Notes: generated by a model not told the origin, from the sequence alone. Counted from the first letter of the stretch, positions 1 through 9,767 are shown. The stretch: DNA of 11,010 bases from Ichthyophonus hoferi (GCA_002751075.1 NAOQ01000079.1:4965-15974), one strand, 5' to 3'. Program-made: numbers and translations.

Positions 1-195
1 TTTTAGTTTGCTGTTGAATATTATTTTACATTATACATGTATTTAATTATTGCATTTAAAAAGTTATGTGTTTGTGTTTGGAATTTGGTATTACAAATAT
101 GTCAAATCTGTTTGAATATCAAAAACTTAAATGTTTAAACAATAAAAAATTATTATTAATTTGGACTTGTTTTCAATGAAACTTGTGTACTATTC

Positions 196-345
196 TATTG
201 AAAATAGGAATAGCATTGGGGATACCGAGTGCTATTTGGAGATTGCCACCTGGAAACCCAGAAATTAAGGCTTTGGTTTGCAGGTTACCAGAGAAAAATT
301 TTGAATTGAAAATCAGTATTCCTGATACTCTTACTATTTCCAATA
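196..345. repeat. Imperfect inverted repeat, foldback or MITE-like element
   Basis: The outer left end starting at 196 (TATTGAAAATAG...) matches the reverse complement of the right end finishing at 345 (TATTGGAAATAG...), with about three quarters of the first 29 positions alike. The inner arms also pair: CACCTGGAAACC near 247-258 against the reverse complement AACCTGCAAACC near 279-290, with 10 of 12 matching. The middle of the arms is more diverged. The centre is near 268. A long hairpin of this type suits a small non-autonomous DNA element or an old inverted duplication. I see no clear target-site duplication. The open frame of 60 codons across it (183-365) is most likely a by-product, because the opposite strand is also open here. 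Confidence 0.45.
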
Positions 346-365
346 TACTCTATAAGGGTCAATAA

Positions 366-1816
366 TGTAAACATATAAATAGAGGAAAATATCTTCCAAT
401 AGATTACAACAAGAGTGAGACAATTTATACTGAATAGGGTTAGACTACATAATGGTTTTATGTATGGACTAGGTACTACCCCTGTAATTTTTATGGTGTC
501 TCATGATGAGATAGTAAAAGCAGAGCAGTCTACATGAAGTCTAATGAGCTTTAATCATATTTTACTGGTATATTAGTGTGTATACTGGATCCTATTAAAA
601 CAATTGCATTACAATGAATCCGGATACTATTTAAAACAAAATTATTGTTTTCTTCGTTCATATAATCCCCTTCTTAGTAGTATAGGATTAATTGGCTTGC
701 AATTTCATATAATCGGAACTCTTATACTCTAATGACCCCACTACCTCATTATAAATATATGTATTTAAAAACACATATATTGCTAATTTTTAAATTAATT
801 TGTTCCAAAATTTATTTTGAATGACTACATTAATCTATTGATTCCGTACTACTATAATTAACTGCAATATGCTAGAGTTAATTCATTACTGAGTAATAAA
901 TGATTACTTAAATTTTAGGTTCTCTATTAGATATGCTGCTTAAATATTTATTTATTTTGTTTATTAAATTTTGCTACTATTATGAGAAACAATTGCTTAT
1001 TAAGAACGATATACTAATGAAACAGTGAAGCTTAAATACAGAAATTCTTGTGCAACTACTAATTATGATGGCACTTTTTTTGGTGTGGTAGTATGTGACA
1101 AATATAATGCCAAATATAGTAGAAGCACTAAGTATTGGTATAATTATTGTTAAAACAGAAATATTTAATTCATTAGGTTTTTCTTTAGATAGCTATGATC
1201 ATTTAATACTACCATCGGTTAGTATTAGATATGCCGTCTGGAAAAATAGTTAGTGCAATCTATTGGTGTTAAACGGCAATCCAAGATGATTGGAGTGATC
1301 AAAATTGAACCAGCCAATAGCAGAGGTCCAGCGAGTATATTATAAACTATATCAGATCATATGTTCTGGGATACAGATAATGTATTGCCTAGGCATCCTG
1401 CCTAAGACAAATCTTGCTGACTTGCTTAATAATAATAAGTATGCTTAGCATATCTGTACTCTGTGTACGCAAAAGGACACGCTAAAACCCTTCTTAATTC
1501 AGTAGTATCTCACTTTCCAAACAAATACAGGTCACGGGAGCGCTTCTCTCTACATATTATTCCCAACATGATAACAAAGGAAACTTAAATAGTTTATTAT
1601 GGTTAAAAAACCTAATAATTCTATTAAGTCGACAATCCACAAATGTCGGAAACACTCCATCCCATCCCTACATCATCCACTGACCTCTACGTGTGGAGAA
1701 CAAAATTTATTACATTTACACATTATCTTTATAACTGTATTTAAACTATCAACATTTTCAGTTTTAAAATAACACCAGAGTAATATGAAAAGCAACTGGG
1801 TAACACCCACATAACC
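366..1816. other. Non-coding stretch, no gene identified
   Basis: This stretch is AT-rich with stops in all frames. It holds a short diverged direct repeat (GGATCCTATTAAAACA at 587 and GGATACTATTTAAAACA at 622) and a 7-base stem hairpin (TACATAA at 446, TTATGTA at 458). Between about 1040 and 1590 the base composition is less AT-rich, and short open stretches appear on both strands. None is long enough, or recognisable enough, to call. It could hide a very degraded coding remnant. Confidence 0.5.
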
Positions 1817-1838
1817 AAAGCCAGGGCCTGCAACAAAG

Positions 1839-1869
<31 letters not shown>

Positions 1870-1888
1870 CGGATCCAAAGCCAGAGCG
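1817..1888. repeat. Hexanucleotide repeat (AGAGCC)n, 12 phased units
   Basis: Five perfect AGAGCC units (1841-1870) are flanked by variant units AAAGCC, AGGGCC, TGCAAC, GGATCC and AGAGCG, all in the same six-base phase, giving 72 bases in 12 units. On the minus strand one frame reads as alternating glycine and another residue (Gly-Phe, Gly-Ser repeated), and another frame reads Leu-Trp repeats. I take it as a microsatellite with diverged edges. A glycine-rich coding exon on the minus strand is possible, but no convincing exon boundaries or start accompany it. Confidence 0.75.
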
Positions 1889-2514
1889 AGCAGGAACATT
1901 TAACACTCCTGCCTCTACTTACCATCTCCAACAACCGGCTGGTCATGAAGAAGCAAAATAAATTCAGGTTGAGTGAACAATAAGTTACATCTTGCATACT
2001 GTGGTACAGCCTACTATAACAGGTTCTATTATCATGTGTCCTATCAGAATAATTGTAATCTAGTATTTGAATGGTAAATAAATTTTTAATGTCCAATACA
2101 TTTTAGTAAGAAGCCCACAAGATGTAAACCATTAATACGCATGAGTCACTAGTAGCATGTTAATCTATTATCTGAATAGTTGTTCAGCTGTATGCGGGGA
2201 ACTGTTCTTGATATCACATTTTATAAATAGATTTTAATAATTTAAATGAACCCAAATATTTCCACAAAATAACTTACCAAGTGACTCAATATAAGGTATT
2301 GTTCACATATACATTAATAATTGATAGTGCATATCTAATAGGAAATAGTATTAATGTATGCGTAAAATTAGGTGAAGCTTTTAGACTCGCCAGGTACGGT
2401 ACTACTACTATGCATTACTATCTATGGTAGCTCGAGTGACTTGTCCACGGGCATCGGGATTTCCAATTGGTTGATGTGTAATAGTTAGTTTTTCTGCGCC
2501 AGCGTTAGCAATAA
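1889..2514. other. Non-coding stretch, no gene identified
   Basis: AT-rich sequence with no open frame I can support. On the minus strand a perfect GTAAGT donor-like hexamer occurs at 1917-1922, just after a short ATG-started frame. No matching acceptor or following exon could be found, so I treat it as chance. Confidence 0.5.
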
Positions 2515-2904
2515 CTAGTTGATCTGATCTAATCTTAAATTTACTTGAGGTTCTATAGAAGGCAAGTGTTCTGGCTCTCCGGGTACCTGACTGTAGTAAT
2601 TGTGCATCTGTTTTAATTCAGAGGGAATCGATGCTTTGATTCGCTTAGGTAATAATGTAGATATTGCACAATGAGAATGATCAGTAAAGGGTGCTTCATC
2701 ACAGTTGAAATAATAACTATTATCCCTATTCAATGTTAGTAAACAGTTCTCTGACTCCAGGAAGAGCGAGAGATCTAGATACTGGTTATCGTATTCGAGT
2801 GTCAACGGTGAACTAGAAATCATAATAGCAATGCGGTTATTGCATACATATAGATTGTGATATTTTCTAATTAAATAATCAAATGCAAAGTTTTTGTATG
2901 TCAA
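2515..2904 (-). CDS. Uncertain open reading frame, no recognised family
   Basis: This is the longest unexplained open frame in the window. It is 129 codons as bounded here, and the frame stays open upstream to 2964, about 149 codons in all. The start at 2904 is not an ATG; the first ATG in frame is at 2823, leaving about 102 codons. The translation has mixed composition with scattered cysteines and acidic and aromatic residues, for example FNCDEAPFTDHSHC and LPKRIKASIPSELKQ. It has no signal peptide, membrane span or motif I know. A possible splice donor (CAG|GTACCC on the minus strand) lies inside, near 2584, so it could be one exon of a spliced gene, but the upstream acceptor candidates lack a pyrimidine tract. 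In DNA this AT-rich, an open frame of this length is unusual but not impossible by chance. It could be a host exon, a remnant of an inserted element, or noise. No function is proposed. Confidence 0.27.
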   Translation of the reverse strand: MTYKNFAFDYLIRKYHNLYVCNNRIAIMISSSPLTLEYDNQYLDLSLFLESENCLLTLNRDNSYYFNCDEAPFTDHSHCAISTLLPKRIKASIPSELKQMHNYYSQVPGEPEHLPSIEPQVNLRLDQIN

Positions 2905-4707
2905 AAAAGACTTTGTATCAACCGGGCATGCCGTGTATATGTGAACGGGTCCTTTAATATTTACTTATGTTTTCTGTTATATATGTAGGTATTAATTTTT
3001 GGTTGACAACCGCGTATTCATTAATCGAAATGTGGGGGGGGGCAATCATAAATAGTCTTATTGGCTAATGCAATTCATGAAAGATCACCAGAGGCCCACT
3101 AGGATCAGCCTATCTTATCTCAATAGTCATATACTAATCGTGTTTTAATTTGAATTGGCAATTCATGTTCATGACTGTAAATGCCTGCAAACTCGGTATC
3201 GACAAATCAAATTCAAACTAAGTGTTCACATTCACTCGGAGTTAGTTAATGTGTGTGTATGTATTCCTTTACAAGCCTATTTATGCCATAACGAGTAGCA
3301 TATGGCTCCAATCACGTGTCTAATACCTCACAACTGTAAGATGGCACAATAATAATACTAATACAAGAAACTGCGTCAACAAGAGTAGCAAATTAACATA
3401 AAAAAACCTAGAACAAACACCAAGATCAAAGAAAAAGAAAACAAGAAAAATAATAATATAATTTTTATATTTGAAATTATGCAATCATTTACCCAATAAA
3501 GATTCGATACTATACCAACATTCTTGGCACGTGAACACACAAACTACGTGATAAACAAAATTATCACAATCAGTGGCTATAAACGGAACCACTAATTATA
3601 TTCCAAGGTGAGCCTATATGGTAATTCTATTGTCCAGTTCAATGCCTCGGCCTTCTTTTCCGTTCTTTTTTTCTTTGACTGTTTCATTTTCGTACGAGTA
3701 ACGCGACTCAAAACTTAAAAAAATTTAAGGAAATGTACCATCAATGAAAAAAAAATATATTAGTTAACTTAATATTTTAAGACGTAAATCATGACATTAA
3801 TTGATTTGAACTCACTTATAACTGTGGCACCATATCCATTTCATGTTTTTTTGCCGGATCTTGATTTAAAAGAGAATCTGAAACCAATGGAAATAATTGA
3901 TGCTTGTAATGAAAATAAAGGTTATTTATTGGTTGCTCTTGCCTCTTTCTCAGGGTGGTTGTTTATAAAACCCAAGCCAACTCAATACCAATAGTGATTA
4001 TGTTGGGTTGATGTTGAATAACGCCCTTCTTATATTATATCTGTGATAATAAAATGACGACTATTAATAAACCCGAAGTGATTGACTGTGATAGTGGTTA
4101 GTTTTTATTTATACTTAATATATTCCTGTTATAGCTTGGTGTTAAATCAGCTGATCAAGAATTGTTAATTACCAGACGTTTTTATCTTATTTACTATATT
4201 TTATGTATATAGTATGTATAGAGGTATATGCACTATAGAAATAGAAAGATAGTAGCTCCTCTGGCCTATGCTAGTTGTTACTTTTTTTAGTTTAAGATTG
4301 GTTAGGTCAATCATTTCAATGTTGAACGATTGAAATATGTCCATAAGAATAGTATTATTATTAATGTCTGAGTTGCATCTATTGGCATGTTATTACTATT
4401 CGCATAACACTCATTATAGTCTTACAAAACCTAAAATCATAGTTGTTTTATGGGAGATTCATATATAATGCCAATGCACCAACATATTTAGGCAACCATC
4501 CTTGACTGCCCCTTTTGATGGGGTTTTATTTACACCATGTATACATGTATATATACATCAAACTCTTGTATTTCCACCCATATTAGTATACATGCACAAG
4601 AACATTTGTAGGACTAGTAGCTTTTCAATGTTTTTTCTTTTTTTTCTCATACTCGGTCCTTTTAACCAGCACATCCAGACCCAGTCAAGAGCCAAAAAAA
4701 GTTCACC
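2905..4707. other. Intergenic stretch upstream of the hydrolase gene
   Basis: No gene can be supported here. Contents: a run of nine G residues (3034-3042); two CACGTG palindromes (3313-3318 and 3528-3533); an A-rich tract (about 3395-3460); a hairpin with perfect 8-base arms ATTTCAAT/ATTGAAAT (4313-4336); and the 12-base palindrome CATGTATACATG (4536-4547) running into TATATATAC. That last element is the only TATA-like sequence within 200 bases upstream of the hydrolase start codon, so it might mark its core promoter, but such sequence is common in DNA this AT-rich. A 67-codon ATG-started frame at 3791-3994 (+) has no recognisable content. Confidence 0.5.
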
Positions 4708-7476
4708 ATGTCTTATCCACATGGTGCGCTCGCAGTGCTCACCTCTACCTTTTCGTGGGTATGGTACAATAGGGACAAGGCTGGTAAACAACCAGAGAGT
4801 AATGATAGTGATATTGTGATGAATATGCCCAGTTTAATAAAAGAGGCATTGACAACCAAACTACATACACCGGATATTCAGGCCGACACAGGCTATGTGA
4901 TGCAGCTGGGCGTGGCTTGTGTTGTTGTCTTTTTGGTTTCCATGGTCATGTATATCCTTTATCGTTGGGAGAAACTTTCTGAAATTCCAACCCTCCAATA
5001 CTTTCGCACCAAGAAAATTCTTACTATTTTGGAAAAAATGGGTAGGTGGAGGCCTGTGTTTATTGGTTGATATATGTGTATATCCACGTGCATTTATATA
5101 TTCACATTTCATTGGACTACATATTTATCGAGTATATATCAACAGAATCTATAGGTAGACGAAGGTGTTAAAATTTTAAAATATCGTTTGGAAATTTGAT
5201 TGGCAATGTTTATTTACTTATTTTCCTATTGGTATCTATCTATAGCTGTAGCTATAACCACACTAACATACCAATCAAAATGCACTTTTACAATGTATAC
5301 CTTTTATTTTTACTTCTGCATGTCTGACAACCACCCTATCATTGCAGGTCCTATCGATCCTTTCTTCCCAGCCCCCTGGTTTTCTACTGGTGATATACAG
5401 ACTATCCTGTTTGCTATATGGCCTTTGCATGTAATGATTGGATGGGGAAAATATAAAGTAAAGTTTGATCGTGAATTGGTAACTATTCCCGATGGTGGTG
5501 TAATTGCACTTGATTGGTATAGGTGTGATAGCGAGGATGATACTACGCCAATCATTATTATTCTTCCTGGAGTGGTGGGAACTTCAACTGATATGTATGC
5601 TAAGAGATTAGCATTAAGAGTGAGTTTATGATGTGTATCCTTGCATGTATGTATGCATACTATTATATATCTTATTATGAAATTCTACTATCATACATTC
5701 ATACACACATGCATATATATATTAATCAACACTTACACCTCCCATTAATAAAATGCTATTCAATCGTTTTTATTTACTGTGTCACCGTTTCAACCCATTG
5801 GGTTTGAAATTAGAAAATATGTATGAAAATTTACAAATTTGCAAGATATTTTCTCTTATTATGTATTACCAAACAACCATTTCCATTTACTATTCCACAC
5901 TTTCAACTTATTATGTTTGATTTTTAGAAAATAAGTATGAAAAAATACCCATTTACCAGATATATTTTTTTCCATCGTAATACTTCTCCAATTATAACCC
6001 GAGAAAAACAGTTCATATCTCTCTTTTTACTGATAAATTTTCATTGTCTACAGCTAAAAAAACGTAAATATCACACCGTAATCAAATCGTGGAGGGGTTT
6101 AAATGCACCAATGCCAAAGCCTCTCCCAGAAACCTGGTGTGAGCGAGCGGTAACTGACTTGGATTACATTGTCAGACATATACGTAGGTGCAATAAAAAG
6201 GCACCAATTTTATTTATTGGTGTTAGTTATGGTAAGTGTTTTTTCCTTTTTTTTTTCTCTTCTATAATTCTGTTTACATGTATTTTTCTTTATTGGTGTA
6301 TATAATTATTTATATTTATGCTTATACTGCAAACACACCTAGATCAATAGGGATTAGCTTTTATAGCAGCCTGCTTCTTTCTCTAAATGTATTTATGCAT
6401 GATTTATATTATTGTTATTATATCTACTTTTTGTCTTTTCTCTTTTATCTGAAAAATACTATCGATTACAATTGGCTGTGCTTTGAAAGTAAAATGTTCC
6501 TACTCTTTTTATTGGTACTAATCAGGCTAGTCTTCCTATAAAAAAATCCGATTATTATATCATCCTTCAATTGACATGCGTGCCTTTTCTATTAGTGGAC
6601 ATACAATTCAATCATATAGTGGTTGTATATTTAATAGTTATGTACTTCTTTTTTGTTCCCTTTTTATTTTTTCTTATTACTTTGTCTTATATATTATGTT
6701 TACTATATATATATCTTTATTTACATATGTTTATCTGGATTATTGTACCTTTAAAGTTACTCTTTTTCTCCAATATACTTTTCCAACCCAGGCCCCCAAA
6801 ATTACAACCCTGATAATTTTATTTCTTCTCAGGTGGATATCTTACCCAATCATACCTTGGCTATCTTAAGGACCATGGCACTCCTGAGAACAATGTGATT
6901 GGCGGAGTATCAGTCAGTGGGTGCTTCGAAGGCAAATCAGTGTACCACAAAGGTCTAAAAACCCATCCAACCTTTGACCTAGCTCTATCTCTCTCTCTCA
7001 GAAAAGACATGTCCCTACACTTTGACACTCTAGTAGCAGGCCTAGAGGCATTGGGAGACACAGACACCAAGAAAAACTATGATCGTTTGAATAATTTAAC
7101 GCGTTTCCTACAATGGCACGACACTATTTCTAGAAAGTTTTCCACTGTGCCTGCAGACAATGTGCTAGACTACTTCGAGCAAGTGGATACATATCACGTC
7201 CCTCAGCTAAGGAATACTTGCCGGCCCTGCTTGTGTCTATTGGCTAAAGACGATCCGATCTGTCCAGATGCAGTAACAGCCAATGCGCGTAAAGCAGCAC
7301 TGCAATCAGATAACATTATCTTAGTAGACACCTTGAGAGGGGGCCATTGTGGATTTTTTACGGGGTTTTGGGGTCATTCTTGGGGGGATGATATGTGTTT
7401 GAAATTTCTGGATGCATTATTAGCTACAGAAGAGGAAGAGAAAACCACAATGCAGAGGATTAGTAATAGTATATAG
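4708..7476 (+). CDS. ABHD1/ABHD3-type membrane-anchored alpha/beta hydrolase, four exons
   Basis: Complete gene, 475 residues. Exons: 4708-5041, 5348-5619, 6054-6231 and 6833-7476; all junctions are GT-AG and keep the frame (phases 1, 0, 1). The start has a good context (CACCATG). Residues about 63-86 form one membrane span, so the enzyme should be anchored by its N-terminus. The family landmark FFPAPW...GDIQTIL is at 117-132, then DGG...LDWY (160-169), the LPG oxyanion-loop region (184-186), WRG (215-217, where relatives have N/H-x-RG), and the nucleophile elbow GVSYGG with Ser260. The acid is in KDDPI (probably Asp402), and the base is His433 in GGHCGFFTGFW, matching GGHxGFxxGxW of animal ABHD3. 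All triad residues are present. Known relatives include ABHD3, a phospholipase acting on medium-chain phosphatidylcholines, ABHD1, ABHD15, yeast EHT1/EEB1 and bacterial YheT. I infer an esterase or phospholipase; the substrate is not visible. It is longer than vertebrate ABHD1/3 (about 405-410), mostly at the N-terminus. ABHD1, ABHD3 or a lineage-specific paralogue cannot be told apart here. Confidence 0.93.
5042..5347 (+). other. Intron 1 of the hydrolase gene
   Basis: 306 bases, from GTAGGT (after ...AAAATGG) to ATTGCAG. It is phase 1: the split codon is GGT (Gly112). It separates the membrane anchor exon from the catalytic domain. Nothing else is recognisable inside. Confidence 0.85.
5620..6053 (+). 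other. Intron 2 of the hydrolase gene
   Basis: 434 bases, from GTGAGT to CTACAG, phase 0, between Arg202 and Leu203. Choosing these sites makes the spacing between the GTS motif and the WRG motif 26 residues, the same as in vertebrate ABHD3 as I recall it, which supports the junction. It contains the diverged tandem duplication listed separately. Confidence 0.85.
5766..5965. repeat. Diverged two-copy tandem duplication inside intron 2
   Basis: Copy one (about 5766-5850) and copy two (about 5879-5965) share the order ATTTACT...TTTCAAC...TTTGA...TTAGAAAATA.GTATGAAAA...AGATAT with a period of 113 bases. By eye roughly 70 percent of positions agree, with small gaps. It is wholly intronic, 88 bases upstream of exon 3, so it does not affect the protein directly. 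Confidence 0.7.
6232..6832 (+). other. Intron 3 of the hydrolase gene, T-rich
   Basis: 601 bases, from GTAAGT to TTCTTCTCAG, phase 1. The split codon is the first Gly after Ser260-Tyr261 in the nucleophile elbow. The sense strand is strongly T-rich throughout. This opens hydrophobic-looking frames (for example about 6236-6869) that are not genes. No mobile element is recognisable. Confidence 0.88.
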
Positions 7477-7538
7477 TTTTTATGAATATAGTCAGATATA
7501 ATATAATGTTTAGCCAATAATTGGTGGTATTGTTTATT

Positions 7539-7544
7539 AATAAA
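7539..7544 (+). terminator. Polyadenylation signal AATAAA of the hydrolase gene
   Basis: A perfect AATAAA lies 63 bases after the TAG stop at 7474-7476. The 3' untranslated region would end about 10 to 30 bases further on, which makes it short (about 80 to 100 bases). This is the first canonical signal after the stop codon. Confidence 0.65.
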
Positions 7545-8796
7545 ACGCAAATGAAAATATATTACATTAATGACCTTCAACCAGTAGTAGGCCAAAGATT
7601 ATCTTTATTTGTTTTTATTTTTTGTTTTGGGCAATTTTAACTCGTTTGAAAAACTAGCTATATTTTTATCTGAGTGTGACCAAGAATTCACATCAATTAA
7701 AAACGTCAAACTAGATTTTAAACTTTTGAGCTTTTAAATGGCCAGTCACAGTCACACTCAAGCATTAACACACCAATCATATTACATCCTCAATGGAAAT
7801 ATGTTTTGGAGCCACTATCACCGACGTAACAGTTACACTAATTTATCTTAATCCTTTTTATTATGTATGTTAATAAATATGTTTACAATATCATTTGCTT
7901 TTAATTATTTGAAAAAATTATCTGGTTTCTGTTGAAAATTCAATGTGAACTGAAATTTATAAAGAAAAACACTACGTTCCATTATAACCACAAACCAGTG
8001 ATCTATTACCCGATCTCTCTCTACTTTTGTTTTCTATCCTTATATGAGTACAAGATAAAAATAATTACAATGCTAAACCTCAGTCTAGCTATAATCCAGT
8101 ATAAGAGACTGTAAAATTTATTGTTAGTATAATATTTTCCTACTTGAGTTATTTTTTAGTATGGTTGCTATACAAGCAATATAAATCAGGCCATATATAC
8201 GGTAGATCACATTCTATGCTAATATACCTTTATAATTTATTTCCATCTTAATTAAAATGTTAATATAATAGCAATTACAATAATTAATAAAAATTATCAT
8301 TCATTTTTTCGATACCTTTTAAATATATAGAAATTTATCTACAGTTTGTACAGGCCAACTGTTAGATAGATGTATTTGAATACTCCTATTGCTAAATACA
8401 ACACCATACAACCCAAACGAATAGCTTCTATACTAGAGCTCTATTATAGAGCGCAATAAATACTTAACCAGTGTTTGTAATGCCCATATTGTCCTCAAGT
8501 ATGCATTATAATTGGTGGGCATGGCCTTAAATATAGGCATCACAATTTATTATTCACACTAAAATATGAATGATATGCATGTCTTGTGGCACAGGAATAA
8601 TTAAATGTATCATATTATAAGCATAGCGAATAATAATGGAATTACCATCCTTTAACGTAACCAATCCAAAACAATAGACTACGTTTTGAATTTGAAACAT
8701 TCATATTAACATGAGCATATTGGAGAATATGTTAAATGTTAAATGCTCACCATATATATACTATTGTTTAAGTTTATATTATTTTAAACGTCAATA
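7545..8796. other. Intergenic stretch between the two genes
   Basis: No gene is supported. It contains a perfect 10-base inverted repeat TGAGTGTGAC/GTCACACTCA (7671-7680 and 7751-7760, 70 bases apart), a hairpin CATATT-GGAG-AATATG (8716-8731) and otherwise AT-rich sequence. A 60-codon frame at 7932-8114 has low-complexity AT-driven composition and is probably chance. Confidence 0.5.
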
Positions 8797-8861
8797 TGAC
8801 GTCATCAACCTTTCTTACATTGACCACCCAATCACTGCTAGAAAATAAAAATGGCGGGAAA
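8797..8861 (+). promoter_or_regulatory. CRE, CCAAT and E2F-like site cluster, candidate promoter
   Basis: Within 65 bases lie a perfect palindromic CRE (TGACGTCA, 8797-8804), a CCAATCA box of the NF-Y type (8828-8834) and GGCGGGAAA (8853-8861), a match to the E2F/DP consensus. This combination is typical of animal cell-cycle and housekeeping promoters, and GC-containing motifs stand out in such AT-rich DNA. It lies about 520 bases upstream of the ZW10-like start codon, so it would imply a long 5' leader or an untranslated first exon. Assignment to that gene is inference. A 70-codon frame that begins inside the CRE (8796-9008) is an alternative reading, but it has no recognisable content. Confidence 0.4.
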
Positions 8862-9378
8862 CTCTCTTATGATAAATTTTTACTTTCCAAGGCTCTATTA
8901 AGACCAATGCCATCTTTCCATTGCAATTACTTAAAAATAAATTACCTATCCGATAAATACTATAAAAGTATTGACCAACCAAATGATTCATGGCTCACAG
9001 AACCTTGATGATTCTATTATGATTAGGCCTGTAAGGTCGTTTCAGAAAATATAAATATTAAGTAGGATTAGGAATTGAGCTTGAGTGAGCCTTTTCAAAG
9101 GCTATAGTTACGATAAACAAGAAATCGCAAGAGTCCTCCAGCCCTAATACTCTCTCCGTACATAAAAAGATACATAATTACTTTTATAGCTTGCATAATA
9201 AGTAATATATATTGTACAAGTATACTTGTATATAGTAATAGGCTATATATATAACTATTATACTATTATTATAAAATATACACACTCCCTACTCAACTAA
9301 GAGACCCGAACCAAACCACAATTTTCAGTGTTATTGTTTCCTTCCACTTATATAGTGGAACTTTATTAAGCTTTTAAA
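8862..9378. other. Presumed 5' leader or promoter-proximal region of the ZW10-like gene
   Basis: AT-rich, no recognised gene. It holds a perfect 16-base palindrome TACAAGTATACTTGTA (9215-9230) embedded in TA-rich sequence. The last bases before the start (TTTTAAAATGG) give a good initiation context, with A at -3 and G at +4. Confidence 0.4.
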
Positions 9379-9736
9379 ATGGAAGAGGGAGAGACGGCAA
9401 TGGAGGGCCTACAGGTCGAAGCTGTTCTTAGGGAGACTGGGTCTGATGTCTTAACACGACAGGCACTGCATGAAAAAATACAGTCTTTGACGGTTAGCAT
9501 TGACCAAGCTAAGGTATTAATGGGGTTGATTGTTTACCTGTATATTTCTCCCTCGTGTATCTGTATGCTTTTGCATTTGTATGTAGATGGGCATGCTGGT
9601 ATGTATGATAGTAGGTCCTATAGTAAATAAGTAAGTGGGTAGGTAGGTATTGCAGTATGTATTTATGATAATATATGTATTTACGATAGTATGTTGGTAT
9701 TTATTATGTGTGATAGTATATATGGATGTATGTATG

Positions 9737-9767
<31 letters not shown>

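Noticed and set aside
1040-1590. Short protein-like stretches on both strands in a less AT-rich patch
   Set aside because: Plausible-looking peptides appear on plus and minus strands of the same bases, so my impression of coding quality is not reliable here. None is long or matches a family I know.
1690-1925. Possible glycine-rich minus-strand exon with a GTAAGT donor nearby
   Set aside because: No acceptor, start or following exon fits, and the glycine pattern is fully explained by the hexanucleotide repeat.
3100-3690. Protein-like minus-strand fragments, including a short ATG-started frame near 3689 with a lysine-rich beginning
   Set aside because: They are short, in different frames, without good splice sites, and the opposite strand is similarly open. 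A degraded coding remnant cannot be excluded but is not supported.
3791-3994. 67-codon ATG-started frame on the plus strand
   Set aside because: It is short, has no recognised motif and no supporting neighbour or splice pattern, and its length is expected by chance in a window of this size.
5200-5347. Extension of hydrolase exon 2 upstream to an ATG at 5200
   Set aside because: The acceptor ATTGCAG at 5347 joins exon 1 in frame and restores the family pattern; the upstream part reads as AT-rich intron.
6236-6869. Several hydrophobic frames resembling membrane proteins
   Set aside because: They lie in the T-rich intron 3 of the hydrolase gene; T-rich codons give Phe, Leu, Tyr and Ile by composition alone.
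8796-9008. 70-codon frame on the plus strand
   Set aside because: Its ATG overlaps the CRE palindrome and it has no recognisable content. The promoter-site reading explains the conserved-looking bases better.
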